Positions 17,083 through 25,469 of a stretch of DNA of 64,000 bases are shown here, in pieces; the first letter of the stretch is position 1; the number at the start of each line of letters is the position of its first letter. Made by a program: the position numbers and the translations under genes. A model generated the notes under the pieces. That model saw only the letters and a program-made list of their open reading frames with translations. It searched no databases and was not told the origin of the DNA. Source of the DNA: Inquilinus sp. KBS0705 (GTDB taxonomy: Bacteria > Bacteroidota > Bacteroidia > Sphingobacteriales > Sphingobacteriaceae); the NCBI GenBank assembly GCA_005938025.2, contig VCCI02000006.1, forward strand, positions 1 to 64,000, written 5' to 3'.

Positions 17083-17769
17083 ATGAATAAAGAAATAAAA
17101 ATTGCGCTGGTTGAAGATGATGAAAACCTGCGTTTTTTGGTTGCCGAGCGCTTGCAAAGCGAAGGGTACAAGGTTATAGAAATAGGCAACGGCGAAGAAG
17201 CCGAGAGTATTATTATAGAAGAGCAGCCGGGCATTGTACTGCTTGATTGGATGCTGCCAGGCAAACAAGGATCGGAAGTGTGCGCCAGCTTGCGCGAAAA
17301 GGGCTTTGATAAGCTGGTGATAATGATGACCGCCAAGGCGCAGGATATTGATAAAATCGGTGCCTATAACTTTGGCGTAAGTGATTATATCACCAAGCCC
17401 TTTAACATGGATGTGTTGGTGGCGATGATAGACAGCAAGATAAAATTCTCGTTAAATAACGACAAAACTGAGTCGCACAAGTTTGGCAATATGGAGCACC
17501 AGCCCAACACCCACCTGCTGATTAAGGATGGCCGTAAAACCGAGCTAACCATTTTAGAGAACCGCATTTTACTTTACTTTTTAAAGAATAAGAATAAGGT
17601 AATAAACCGCGAAGAACTGATGATGGAGGTTTGGGGCTACAATGCCGATGTAAACACCCGTACGTTGGATATGCATATAGTGCGCCTGCGTAAAAAGATA
17701 GAGAACAACCCCGATTCGCCTACATACCTGCAAACGGTAAGGGGCATAGGGTATAAATTTGTTTATTAA
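17083..17769 (+). CDS. OmpR/PhoB-family response regulator
   Basis: 228 aa. The receiver domain has the acidic pair EDDE at 11-14, phospho-acceptor Asp55 in IVLLDWMLPG, and the conserved Lys in YITKPFN. A C-terminal winged helix follows (about 135-228) with EELMMEVWGYNADVNTRTLD and the terminal RGIGYKFVY. It is the cognate partner of the histidine kinase encoded 15 bp upstream. Its targets are unknown; autoregulation of the three-gene unit from the 13400-13528 region is possible. It is followed by a strong hairpin terminator. Confidence 0.94.
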   Translation: MNKEIKIALVEDDENLRFLVAERLQSEGYKVIEIGNGEEAESIIIEEQPGIVLLDWMLPGKQGSEVCASLREKGFDKLVIMMTAKAQDIDKIGAYNFGVSDYITKPFNMDVLVAMIDSKIKFSLNNDKTESHKFGNMEHQPNTHLLIKDGRKTELTILENRILLYFLKNKNKVINREELMMEVWGYNADVNTRTLDMHIVRLRKKIENNPDSPTYLQTVRGIGYKFVY

Positions 17770-17785
17770 GCAACATGGTTGCCAT

Positions 17786-17834
17786 ATAATAAAAAGAGAG
17801 CGATGTGTTTAACTCATCGCTCTCTTTTTATTAT
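17786..17834. terminator. Perfect bidirectional intrinsic terminator
   Basis: A perfect 20-bp stem pairs 17786-17805 (core AAAAAGAGAGCGATG) with 17815-17834 (core CATCGCTCTCTTTTT) around a 9-base loop. It has U-runs on both strands and separates the convergent response-regulator and DUF4440-like genes. Confidence 0.92.
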
Positions 17835-17840
17835 ATACTA

Positions 17841-18260
17841 CTAACTTGTATGGTCACAAACTATTTTCCAGCCATCAGGGAACTTTCTGAACCAAAGGGT
17901 AAAATAGCCCCCTATGCCGTCTTTTTGGCGTTTTATATCCCATTGGCCTAATACAAAGGCATCTTTACCGCCCAGCAGTTCAACCTTCATAATAGTAAAG
18001 GTAAGCTTACCCATAGCGGCTTTGTCGGGGTAGCCCCGCTTATAGCCATCCAGCGTTTGCTGCCAGCCGTAGTTTGGCCCGCGCTTGCTGATGAACATCA
18101 GCGAGTCTGATTTCCAGTAACCCTCCATAAAGCCGGGGATATCCCCCTTGTTCCAGGCGACCTCCTGGGTGCGCATCAGCTTGATGATGGCTTGTTTGTC
18201 CTGCGCCATGCAGCAGTACGATATAAGTAGCAAGAAGATGGGTAGCGTTGCTTTTTTCAT
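17841..18260 (-). CDS. Secreted DUF4440/SnoaL-like (NTF2-fold) protein
   Basis: 139 aa with a signal peptide (KKATLPIFLLLISYCCMAQ). The mature part fits the cystatin/NTF2-like DUF4440 fold, with IIKLMRTQEVAWNKGDIPGFMEGYW at the start, DAFVLGQWDIKR in the middle and FTLWFRKFPDGWKIVCDHTS at the end. The family includes ketosteroid-isomerase-like proteins of varied function; no catalytic role can be assigned here. It is monocistronic, convergent with the response regulator, and shares the bidirectional terminator. The ATG at 18260 immediately precedes the signal sequence. Confidence 0.82.
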   Translation of the reverse strand: MKKATLPIFLLLISYCCMAQDKQAIIKLMRTQEVAWNKGDIPGFMEGYWKSDSLMFISKRGPNYGWQQTLDGYKRGYPDKAAMGKLTFTIMKVELLGGKDAFVLGQWDIKRQKDGIGGYFTLWFRKFPDGWKIVCDHTS

Positions 18261-18595
18261 ACACTAATATAGTATCATTTCGTGATTTGCGGGTGCCGGC
18301 CGGCAATATTTTGGGGCGGTGTTTATTTATGCGGCCTTTATAAGCAAAAAATGCCTTTACAGCCAGTATGGGCCTAAACCTTTGCATTTTTGGCTGTAAA
18401 TTATTCCATTATTTTGTTGGGGTATAGCTAAAATTTTCGTTTTTTTTCGCTACCCCTCACTAACTAATATAAAATTTAATCTGATATAAAAAAGTTTTTT
18501 TTTAAATATCGGCCATTTGGGCGGATGCTAAAAGCTAATAATCATATTAAAAATTCAGTAGCTTTACGCTTTAACCTATCAGTTTAGTTACGCTT
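18261..18595. other. Divergent intergenic region
   Basis: A 335-bp spacer between the minus-strand DUF4440 gene and the plus-strand kinase gene. It is AT-rich, with long T/A runs at 18430-18515. TAGCTTTA at about 18559-18566 resembles a -7 element but has no clear TTG at the right distance. No gene, RNA or strong hairpin is seen. Confidence 0.5.
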
Positions 18596-19471
18596 ATGAA
18601 AAAACAGGTTTTATGCTTCGGCGAAGTTTTATGGGATGCCTTTGGCGATGGTAAAACGGCAGGCGGAGCGCCCATGAATGTTGCGCGCCACCTGGTACAG
18701 CAAGGGGTTGATACCCTGTTTGCAAGTAGCGTAGGAATTGACCCACTTGGCGTAGAGCTAACCAAATTTTTAAAGAAAAATGGTTTGTTTAGCGATCTAT
18801 TACAGCGCGATGAGCAGTTGCCCACCTGCGAGGTTACCGTACAGCTTGACGCGCAGCACCAGGCAACCTACGTTTTCCCGCCAAAAGTATCGTGGGATAA
18901 TATTGAGTTTACTTACGAATTGGAGCAAGCCTCAAAAAAGGTTGATGCTATAGTTTTTGGCAGTTTAGCCTGCCGCCAAAAGGCGACATTTGAAACCTTG
19001 CTAAAAGTACTTGACGATAGCAACGCGCTAAAAATATTTGATGTTAACCTGCGCCCGCCGCATTATAACCTAACCACCATCGAAACCCTGGCCGCAAAGG
19101 CCGATGTGGTAAAAATGAACGAAGAGGAAGCCGAGCTACTGATACATGGCAGCGGCGGCGACCTTAAACAAAAGATAAACGAGTTTCAGAAAAAGTTTCA
19201 TGCCCAGGTAATTTGTGTTACCCGCGGCGATAAGGGGGCTATTATATGGCACGATTATAACTTTTATGAGCATCCCGGTTTTGTGGTTGATGTGGTAGAC
19301 ACCGTAGGTGCGGGCGATTCGTTTTTGGCAACGTTTATTGCCGGGCTGCTACGCAACGAACCTATGCAACCCCTGCTTGAAAAAGCCTGCGCGGTTGGGG
19401 CCTATGTAGCCGGCCAACGTGGTGCCAACCCCGAGTATAAAATAGACGAGGTGTTAGCGGCAATAGGGTAA
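18596..19471 (+). CDS. PfkB-family carbohydrate kinase (fructokinase-like)
   Basis: 291 aa. The sequence opens with VLCFGEVLWDAFGDGKTAGGAPMNVARHL, the ribokinase-fold substrate site with the GGAPMNVA signature. The anion-hole and catalytic base motif DTVGAGDSFLATF lies at 235-247, with Asp241 as the probable base. KIFDVNLRPPHYN and VKMNEEEAELL are also characteristic. It most likely phosphorylates fructose or a similar sugar; exact specificity is uncertain. It stands alone with a promoter region upstream, and the next gene starts after a 127-bp spacer. Confidence 0.88.
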   Translation: MKKQVLCFGEVLWDAFGDGKTAGGAPMNVARHLVQQGVDTLFASSVGIDPLGVELTKFLKKNGLFSDLLQRDEQLPTCEVTVQLDAQHQATYVFPPKVSWDNIEFTYELEQASKKVDAIVFGSLACRQKATFETLLKVLDDSNALKIFDVNLRPPHYNLTTIETLAAKADVVKMNEEEAELLIHGSGGDLKQKINEFQKKFHAQVICVTRGDKGAIIWHDYNFYEHPGFVVDVVDTVGAGDSFLATFIAGLLRNEPMQPLLEKACAVGAYVAGQRGANPEYKIDEVLAAIG

Positions 19472-19598
19472 TAGCACAACAGTAAATACGTATGTATTTG
19501 GGTTTTGTCATACCAGCCTAACAATTCGGTTAAATTGCTGCGCGTAGCAAACTTTTGAACTAAATAATCCGTTACTTTATAGGAAGAAAGGGTACAAT

Positions 19599-20699
19599 AT
19601 GCGTGGTTTCGGATTTTCAAAGTTTAAACCAAACCAGATCCCCAAAGGCGGATTTGAAGAATTACTAAAGTTATTTCTGGAATTATTGAACTATACCGCC
19701 GGCGATGCAGGCGAGGCTTTGGCGTGGCTTAATGAATTAGACAAGCAATACAACATCACCAATGACGAGTACGGCATGGGCGATTTTATTGACGAGCTAA
19801 AGCAAAAGGGCTACCTGGACGAGAATAACGAAAAGGGCGAATTCAGGATAACCGCGAAAACCGAACAAAGTATCCGCCAGTCGGCATTAGAGGAGATATT
19901 TGGCAAGCTAAAAAAATCGGGTAAAGGCAATCACCGTTCGCCGCAAAGCGGGCAGGGCGATGAAAAGAATGCCGAACGCCGCGAGTTTGAGTTTGGCGAT
20001 AGTCTGGATCAGATAGACATGACCCAATCTATCCAAAACGCGCAGGTAAACCACGGCATAGGCGGCGATTTTATGATGACTGAGCGCGACCTGGAAGTAG
20101 AGGAGATGGATTATAAGACCCTAACCTCAACCGTGCTGATGATAGATATATCGCACAGTATGATACTTTACGGCGAGGACAGGATAACACCCGCCAAAAA
20201 GGTAGCCATGGCCCTGGCCGAACTGATACGCACCAAATACCCTAAAGATACTTTAGATATTGTGGTGTTTGGTAATGATGCCTGGCCTATAACCCTGCAG
20301 GATTTGCCTTACCTGCAAGTTGGCCCTTACCATACTAATACCTATGCGGGTTTAGAACTGGCTACCGATATGCTGCGACGCCGTAAAACGCACAACAAGC
20401 AAATATTTATGATAACCGATGGTAAGCCCACCTGTTTAAAGGAAGGCACCAAGTATTATAAAAACAGTATAGGGCTGGATAGGAAAGTGGTAAACAAAAC
20501 GCTTAACATGGCCGCGCAATGCAAAAGGCTTAAAATACCTATCACTACTTTTATGATAGCAAAGGACCCTTACCTGCAGCAGTTTGTACGCAAGTTTACC
20601 GAAACCAATGGTGGTAAGGCATTTTACAGCTCGCTTAACAATTTAGGCGAATACATTTTTGAAGACTACGCTAAGAATAGAAGAAAGAACGTAAGGTAG
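19599..20699 (+). CDS. vWA-domain protein with complete MIDAS motif
   Basis: 366 aa. The N-terminal 175 residues are helical and charged, including KSGKGNHRSPQSGQGDEKNAERRE as a flexible linker. A von Willebrand A domain follows: LMIDISHSM supplies the DxSxS metal site at 183-187. A Thr in YHTNTYAGLE and the Asp of MITDGKP complete the MIDAS. The downstream AAA ATPase (20826) is probably its partner, as in MoxR-vWA and magnesium-chelatase-D/I-like pairs where the ATPase remodels a target recognised by the vWA protein. The substrate is unknown. The two genes are separated by 126 bp of repeats. Confidence 0.82.
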   Translation: MRGFGFSKFKPNQIPKGGFEELLKLFLELLNYTAGDAGEALAWLNELDKQYNITNDEYGMGDFIDELKQKGYLDENNEKGEFRITAKTEQSIRQSALEEIFGKLKKSGKGNHRSPQSGQGDEKNAERREFEFGDSLDQIDMTQSIQNAQVNHGIGGDFMMTERDLEVEEMDYKTLTSTVLMIDISHSMILYGEDRITPAKKVAMALAELIRTKYPKDTLDIVVFGNDAWPITLQDLPYLQVGPYHTNTYAGLELATDMLRRRKTHNKQIFMITDGKPTCLKEGTKYYKNSIGLDRKVVNKTLNMAAQCKRLKIPITTFMIAKDPYLQQFVRKFTETNGGKAFYSSLNNLGEYIFEDYAKNRRKNVR

Positions 20700-20825
20700 A
20701 TGTGCGGATGTGCAAATATGCAGATGTGCAGATGAAGCTCGAACATAATAATCATTGCCATTATCTGTGAAATCACAATCAATCGGTGAAATCAAAAAAG
20801 ATAATCGGTGAAATCAAGAATAAGA
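20700..20825. repeat. Short repeats between vWA and AAA genes
   Basis: GATGTGCAGATG-like words (20699-20733) are followed by three degenerate copies of AATCGGTGAAATCAA (about 20766-20818). The second family also occurs as ATCGGTGTAATCAAAAAA at 4142-4182. Confidence 0.7.
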
Positions 20826-22328
20826 ATGAATAAAACAGATATAAAAACACTTGGCGAGTTAAAAAAGTCGGGCTATGTAAGCCGCTCGGTTAAGGACGAA
20901 TTAAGGGCAAACCTGATAAAGCAGCTGCAACAAAAAGAGGGCGGTTTTGAAGGTATCATCGGATTTGAAGATACCGTAATACCCGACCTGCAAACCGCTA
21001 TATTATCGCGCCATAACATTTTATTGCTGGGCTTGCGCGGCCAGGCAAAAACACGTATTGCCCGCCTGCTGGTAAACCTGCTGGACGAGTATGTACCTTA
21101 CATAGAAGGATCGGAACTGTTTGACGACCCATTGGCGCCTATATCGTGGTATGGCCACAGCACCGTAGAGAGCAAGGGCGACGATACTCCAATTGGCTGG
21201 ATACACCGCAGTGAACGCTATACCGAAAAGCTGGCTACGCCGGATGTTACCGTTGCCGATTTAATTGGCGATGTTGACCCGATAAAAGCCGCTACCATGA
21301 AGTTGACCTACTCTGACGAGCGGGTAATTCACTTTGGTTTAATACCACGGGCCCACAGGGGCATATTTGTAATAAATGAATTGCCCGACCTACAGGCACG
21401 TATACAGGTATCGTTATTTAATATTTTACAGGAGCGCGACATACAAATACGTGGTTTTAAACTACGCTTGCCGCTTGATATTCAATTTGTATTTACGGCC
21501 AACCCGGAAGATTATACCAACCGCGGATCGATAGTAACGCCTTTAAAAGACCGTATAGAAAGCCAGATATTAACCCACTACCCGCGCACGGTAGAAATAT
21601 CGCGCAAAATAACCCAGCAGGAAGCATTGCTAACGCCCGAGCAGCGCAGCAATATTGAGGCTGATGGTTTGGTAAAGGATTTGGTAGAGCAAATTGCCTT
21701 TGAAGCGCGCAACTCTGAGTATATCGACAAAAAGTCGGGCGTATCGGCAAGGTTAACCATATCATCCTACGAAAACCTGATAAGCAATGCCGAGCGCCGT
21801 ATGATCATCAATGGCGAAAAAGCAACCTTCGTGCGCATATCCGACTTTTTAGGAGTCATCCCGGCTATAACCGGTAAAATAGAATTGGTATACGAAGGCG
21901 AATTAGAAGGACCGGGCAAGGTGGCAAACATCCTGATAGGCAAAGCTGTTAAAACGCTGATGCTGCAATTTTTCCCTGATCCGGAGAAATCAAAAAAAGG
22001 CAAAACGCCAAACCCTTATGCCGAGATCATCAACTGGTTTGGTGATGGCAACACGCTATCATTGGTAGACGACCTATCGCTGGTAGATTACAAAAAAGGA
22101 TTAAACGCTGTACCGGGGTTAAAGGACCTGGTAAAGAAGTTTCACCCACGCTTAAGCGAAAACCAGCACCTGTTGCTGATGGAGTTTATACTACACGGGT
22201 TGGCCGAATTTTCGCAGCTTAACAAAGGTTTTTTAGATAATGGCTTCGCGTTTTCGGATATGTTTAACAGTTTGTTTAATTTAGAGCCCGATGATGACGA
22301 CGTGGATCTGGACGACGACCGTTATTAA
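20826..22328 (+). CDS. MoxR/ChlI-like AAA+ ATPase, partner of the vWA protein
   Basis: 500 aa from ATG 20826; an in-frame GTG at 20808 lies within repeat DNA and is less likely. Walker A is GLRGQAKT at 69-76, and the Walker B strand reads GIFVINELPDL (about 179-189), with Asn in place of the usual Asp of the DE pair. A sensor-1-type segment QFVFTANPEDYTNRG follows. The C-terminal part has an acidic tail (EPDDDDVDLDDDRY). The family provides chaperone-like remodelling with a vWA partner, here encoded just upstream. The metallophosphoesterase gene begins 23 bp downstream. Magnesium chelation is not implied: no porphyrin genes adjoin. Confidence 0.82.
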   Translation: MNKTDIKTLGELKKSGYVSRSVKDELRANLIKQLQQKEGGFEGIIGFEDTVIPDLQTAILSRHNILLLGLRGQAKTRIARLLVNLLDEYVPYIEGSELFDDPLAPISWYGHSTVESKGDDTPIGWIHRSERYTEKLATPDVTVADLIGDVDPIKAATMKLTYSDERVIHFGLIPRAHRGIFVINELPDLQARIQVSLFNILQERDIQIRGFKLRLPLDIQFVFTANPEDYTNRGSIVTPLKDRIESQILTHYPRTVEISRKITQQEALLTPEQRSNIEADGLVKDLVEQIAFEARNSEYIDKKSGVSARLTISSYENLISNAERRMIINGEKATFVRISDFLGVIPAITGKIELVYEGELEGPGKVANILIGKAVKTLMLQFFPDPEKSKKGKTPNPYAEIINWFGDGNTLSLVDDLSLVDYKKGLNAVPGLKDLVKKFHPRLSENQHLLLMEFILHGLAEFSQLNKGFLDNGFAFSDMFNSLFNLEPDDDDVDLDDDRY

Positions 22329-22351
22329 TACCGTTTACCTATACTAAAATA

Positions 22352-23623
22352 ATGCAGGGACAAGCCCTAACTCTATTACTTGTAAGTGTACTATTAGCCG
22401 CAGATTATTATATTCTTAAAGGGGTAAGGGCTGCTTTTAAAAAGTGGAGTTTTATCCGTACCAAATGGTTTTTAATACTATACTGGCTAAGCGCGGCTTT
22501 TTTAATAAGCGCGCTAATTGTTGGTGTGTATACCAAATTAGGTGCCGGGCCACGCACCGCGCTTTTGTTTGGTTTTGCGCTGGTGTTTATCTTTAAAATA
22601 TCATTCATACTTGTCATTTTTATTGATGATATACGCCGTTGGATAACCAAAGCGTTGCGTAAAAGCAAGCAGCAGGTTTCGCCGCCTGCCGAGCCTTACC
22701 AGCCCGAAGCCATCCCACGGTCGGAGTTTTTGATGAAAGCCGGTTTGCTGGCAGGTATTGTACCCCTAACGGCCATTAAGCTAAGCATGAAAGCCGGCTG
22801 CTACGATTACTATGTAAACTATGTAGACCTATACCTGCCCACCCTGCCAAAAGCATTCGATGGCATGCGGGTAGGGCAAATATCTGATATACACTCGGGC
22901 GGTTTTTACAATAAAACAGCGGTAAAGGGTGGGGTAGATATGTTGATGAAGGAAAAAGCCGAAGTGATATTTTTTACCGGCGACCTGGTGAATGGCGGCG
23001 CCTGGGAAATGAACGATTACCAGGATATATTCAGCAAGGTAAAAGCGCCGCTTGGCGTATACTCTATTTTAGGCAACCACGATTACGGCGACTATGGTAC
23101 CTGGAATTCGCCAGCTGATAAGGAAAAGAACAACCGCGATATTATACAAACCCATAAAAACATGGGCTGGGATATTTTGATAGACGAGCACCGCCGCTTA
23201 AAGGTGGATAACGAAGAAATAGGTATTTTGGGCATAGGCAACTGGGGCGAAATGAGCCGTTTCCCTAAATATGGCAAAATGGAAAAGGCGGTAGTAAATA
23301 CCGATGACCTGCCCGTTAAACTGTTATTATCGCATGATCCATCGCACTGGCGTGCCGAGGTGATACCAAAATACCCACAAATAGATGCTGTATTTGCAGG
23401 CCACACCCACGGCATGCAGTTTGGTATACGCTACAAAGAGGTACAATGGAGCCCAATTGAATACGTATACCAGGAATGGGCTGGTCTGTACCGCGAAAAA
23501 CACCAGCAGATATACGTAAACGTAGGCTACGGCTTTGCAGGCTTTAAAGGCCGGGTAGGCATTATGCCCGAGATAACCCTGTTTACACTGCGTGCCGGCG
23601 AAGACCCAAAACTGAAAGCATAA
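22352..23623 (+). CDS. Membrane-anchored metallophosphoesterase
   Basis: 423 aa. About three N-terminal transmembrane segments (within residues 1-105) are followed by a hydrophobic stretch near 128-150 and a calcineurin-like phosphoesterase domain. The metal-binding blocks are all present in order: VGQISDIHSGG, FFTGDLVNGG, LGNHDYGDYG, LLSHDPSHW and FAGHTHGMQFG. This matches the YkuE/YaeI-type group, some of which act on lipid-linked phosphates; the substrate here is unknown. It lies 23 bp after the AAA gene, so it is likely cotranscribed. The domain would face the periplasm or the outer leaflet of the inner membrane, which is inferred. Confidence 0.88.
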   Translation: MQGQALTLLLVSVLLAADYYILKGVRAAFKKWSFIRTKWFLILYWLSAAFLISALIVGVYTKLGAGPRTALLFGFALVFIFKISFILVIFIDDIRRWITKALRKSKQQVSPPAEPYQPEAIPRSEFLMKAGLLAGIVPLTAIKLSMKAGCYDYYVNYVDLYLPTLPKAFDGMRVGQISDIHSGGFYNKTAVKGGVDMLMKEKAEVIFFTGDLVNGGAWEMNDYQDIFSKVKAPLGVYSILGNHDYGDYGTWNSPADKEKNNRDIIQTHKNMGWDILIDEHRRLKVDNEEIGILGIGNWGEMSRFPKYGKMEKAVVNTDDLPVKLLLSHDPSHWRAEVIPKYPQIDAVFAGHTHGMQFGIRYKEVQWSPIEYVYQEWAGLYREKHQQIYVNVGYGFAGFKGRVGIMPEITLFTLRAGEDPKLKA

Positions 23624-23708
23624 GTTTTATGCTGGTCCCGGCAGGTGATGCCTTTTATATGTAGCAATTGTTTTATTAGCCCGTATTGCTGTACTTTAGC
23701 ATTACCAA

Positions 23709-24584
23709 ATGAAAAAAGCCTTACAAAGTATTTTCGACTTCTTGCTGTTCAGCAATATATTTATGTCGTTATGCGCGGTGGCGCAGGCACTGGTTACCTT
23801 TCATTTAATAGATGCCAAACCCGTTTATACGGTAACAGGTTTGCTTTTTACCTCAACATTGGGTATCTATAACTTTTGCATCCTGTTAACAAAACCTATA
23901 CAGCCCGAGCTATCGCCTTATCGACGTGTGCGCTGGTTTTTTGCGCATTACAGGTTAATGGTAACTTTTACCATTGTATCGCTGCTATCGCTTATACCGC
24001 TGTTCTTTTTACTATCAATGGAGTCGAGGATATTGCTGGTGTTCCTGTCAATATTATCCTTTGGTTATAGCTTGCCTTTGTTTAGCGTAGGCGAACATAA
24101 GTTTGGGCTGCGTAACATACCAGGACTAAAGCCTTTCCTGATAACCCTAGTATGGACATTGAGCTGTGTGCTGCTACCCGTGCTGGAAGCGCAAGACCTT
24201 CACCTGGCAGATGTATCTACCCGCGACATTACCATTTTAATTGCCAAACGCTTTTTGTTGATAGGTGCGCTAACCGTACCTTTTGATATTCGCGACTTAT
24301 TTCACGACCGGGAGGCCGGACTTAAAACGATCCCGGTAGCCTGGGGCGAAAAGAACGCTTACCTGTTTTGCCAGGTTTTACTGGCCGGTTATATAGCCTT
24401 GTTATTTGTGTTTAGGAACAATGGCTTTAATAACGATTTTTGGGCCCTGGCCACCACCACTGTGTTAATGGGCTGGCTTATCTTTAAATCGAAATGGGAG
24501 AAGGACGAGTATTACTACTTTTTTTACTTAGACGGCGTACTGATATTGCAGTATGTGGTATTGGCGGTGTTTAACTGGGTGTAG
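23709..24584 (+). CDS. UbiA-like polytopic membrane protein with only the second Asp motif visible
   Basis: 291 aa with about eight hydrophobic segments. The loop TVPFDIRDLFHDREAGLKTIPVAWG matches the second aspartate-rich motif (DxxDxxxDxxxG-KT) of UbiA prenyltransferases. The first motif (NDxxDxxxD), expected between the second and third helices, is not evident: that region reads LGIYNFCILLTKPIQPEL. It may be a divergent prenyltransferase for a quinone or other lipid, or an inactive relative. It starts 85 bp after the metallophosphoesterase gene. A TTG at about 23668 and TACTTTAG at about 23692, 21 bp apart, could be its promoter. Function is inferred from fold only. Confidence 0.65.
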   Translation: MKKALQSIFDFLLFSNIFMSLCAVAQALVTFHLIDAKPVYTVTGLLFTSTLGIYNFCILLTKPIQPELSPYRRVRWFFAHYRLMVTFTIVSLLSLIPLFFLLSMESRILLVFLSILSFGYSLPLFSVGEHKFGLRNIPGLKPFLITLVWTLSCVLLPVLEAQDLHLADVSTRDITILIAKRFLLIGALTVPFDIRDLFHDREAGLKTIPVAWGEKNAYLFCQVLLAGYIALLFVFRNNGFNNDFWALATTTVLMGWLIFKSKWEKDEYYYFFYLDGVLILQYVVLAVFNWV

Positions 24585-24599
24585 GTACCGAATTTGCTG

Positions 24600-24697
24600 T
24601 CATTTCGAACGATAGAGAGAAATCCTGTTCGTTATGCAAAGTTCGCCGCCTGTCATTTGAACAAGATCTCTCCTCCTTCGTCGTTCGAGATGACACT
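24600..24697. repeat. Imperfect palindromic repeat (GTCATTTCGAACGA family)
   Basis: Left arm TGTCATTTCGAACGATAGAG and right arm TCGTCGTTCGAGATGACA are imperfect reverse complements, with inner arms GAAATCCTGTTC and GAACAAGATCTC. It closely resembles the better-conserved copy at 55717-55816. This is a MITE- or REP-like intergenic element, about 98 bp long. Confidence 0.75.
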
Positions 24698-24730
24698 TTT
24701 ATACAAGTAGTGGTTTATAGATATTACTCA

Positions 24731-25351
24731 ATGGCAAGCAATTACGATAACTCCGCATCATTTTACGACAGGCTTTCGCGGGTAGTATTTGGCGATGCTT
24801 TGGTAAAGGCGCAGGTTTATTTGCTGCACCATATCCCGCCCGGTGCAAACGTGCTGATAGTGGGCGGCGGTACAGGCTGGATCTTGGATGAAATAACAAA
24901 AGTACACCGGCAGGGACTTAGCATTACCTATGTAGAGATATCGGCAAAAATGATAGCCATTGCGCAAAAAAGAGTAGTCAAAAACAGCAATAAAATCATT
25001 CTGATAAACGCGGCTATTGAGGACCTTGAACTATCAGATTTTGATATATTGATCACCCCGTTTTTGTTTGATAACTACCGCGAGCAAGATTTGCCAGAAA
25101 CCTTCGGCCATATCCACAGTATGTTAAAACCCCGCGGCCTGTGGCTTAACACCGATTTTCAGCTTAGCGGTAAATGGTGGCAATATGTGCTGCTAAAAAG
25201 TATGCTGCTATTCTTTAAAATACTTTGTGGCGTAGAGTCGTCCAAACTACCGGACGTGACCGCACAGTTTAACCAGTTGGCCTATAAGATGATCGATGAA
25301 AAAACCTTTTATGGCGATTTTGTAGTGACGAGGGGGTATAGAAAAATTTAA
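24731..25351 (+). CDS. Class I SAM-dependent methyltransferase
   Basis: 206 aa from ATG 24731 (MASNYDNSASFYDRLSR), the start giving the usual N-terminus; an in-frame GTG at 24710 is possible but has no support. Motif I is NVLIVGGGTGWIL, followed by ITYVEISAKMIAIAQKR (motif II acidic-residue strand) and FDILITPFLFDN. A late segment, GLWLNTDFQLSGKWWQYVLLKSMLLFFKILC, resembles the lid region of UbiE/COQ5-like enzymes. The acceptor is unknown. It lies 146 bp after the UbiA-like gene, separated by a palindromic repeat, so cotranscription is uncertain. Quinone modification is tempting given the UbiA-like neighbour but is only a guess. Confidence 0.8.
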   Translation: MASNYDNSASFYDRLSRVVFGDALVKAQVYLLHHIPPGANVLIVGGGTGWILDEITKVHRQGLSITYVEISAKMIAIAQKRVVKNSNKIILINAAIEDLELSDFDILITPFLFDNYREQDLPETFGHIHSMLKPRGLWLNTDFQLSGKWWQYVLLKSMLLFFKILCGVESSKLPDVTAQFNQLAYKMIDEKTFYGDFVVTRGYRKI

Positions 25352-25358
25352 AAAACTG

Positions 25359-25463
25359 TGTCATTGCGAGGAGCGATAGCGACGTGGCAATCTCGTCGTG
25401 AGCAAGGCGGTAATGCATTGGCTACGAGATTGCTTCTCCGCCTAACGGCGTATCGCAATGACA
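25359..25463. repeat. Palindromic repeat (TGTCATTGCGAGGAGCG family)
   Basis: TGTCATTGCGAGGAGCGATA at the left and GGCGTATCGCAATGACA at the right are inverted, with inner arms GGCAATCTCGT and ACGAGATTGCTTC. It lies between the convergent methyltransferase and cupin genes and could also act as a terminator. A one-armed relative is at about 55670-55700, and another partial copy lies near 5827-5851. Confidence 0.75.
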
Positions 25464-25469
25464 GGGTAG

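Noticed and set aside
20808..20825. GTG start for the AAA ATPase gene
   Set aside because: It lies within the repeat word GGTGAAATCAAG; ATG 20826 gives a normal start.
20826..25351. A chlorophyll-type pathway suggested by ChlI-like ATPase, vWA, UbiA-like protein and methyltransferase
   Set aside because: The ATPase and vWA protein are general MoxR-type, no porphyrin chelatase or bch gene is present, and the UbiA-like protein lacks a key motif.
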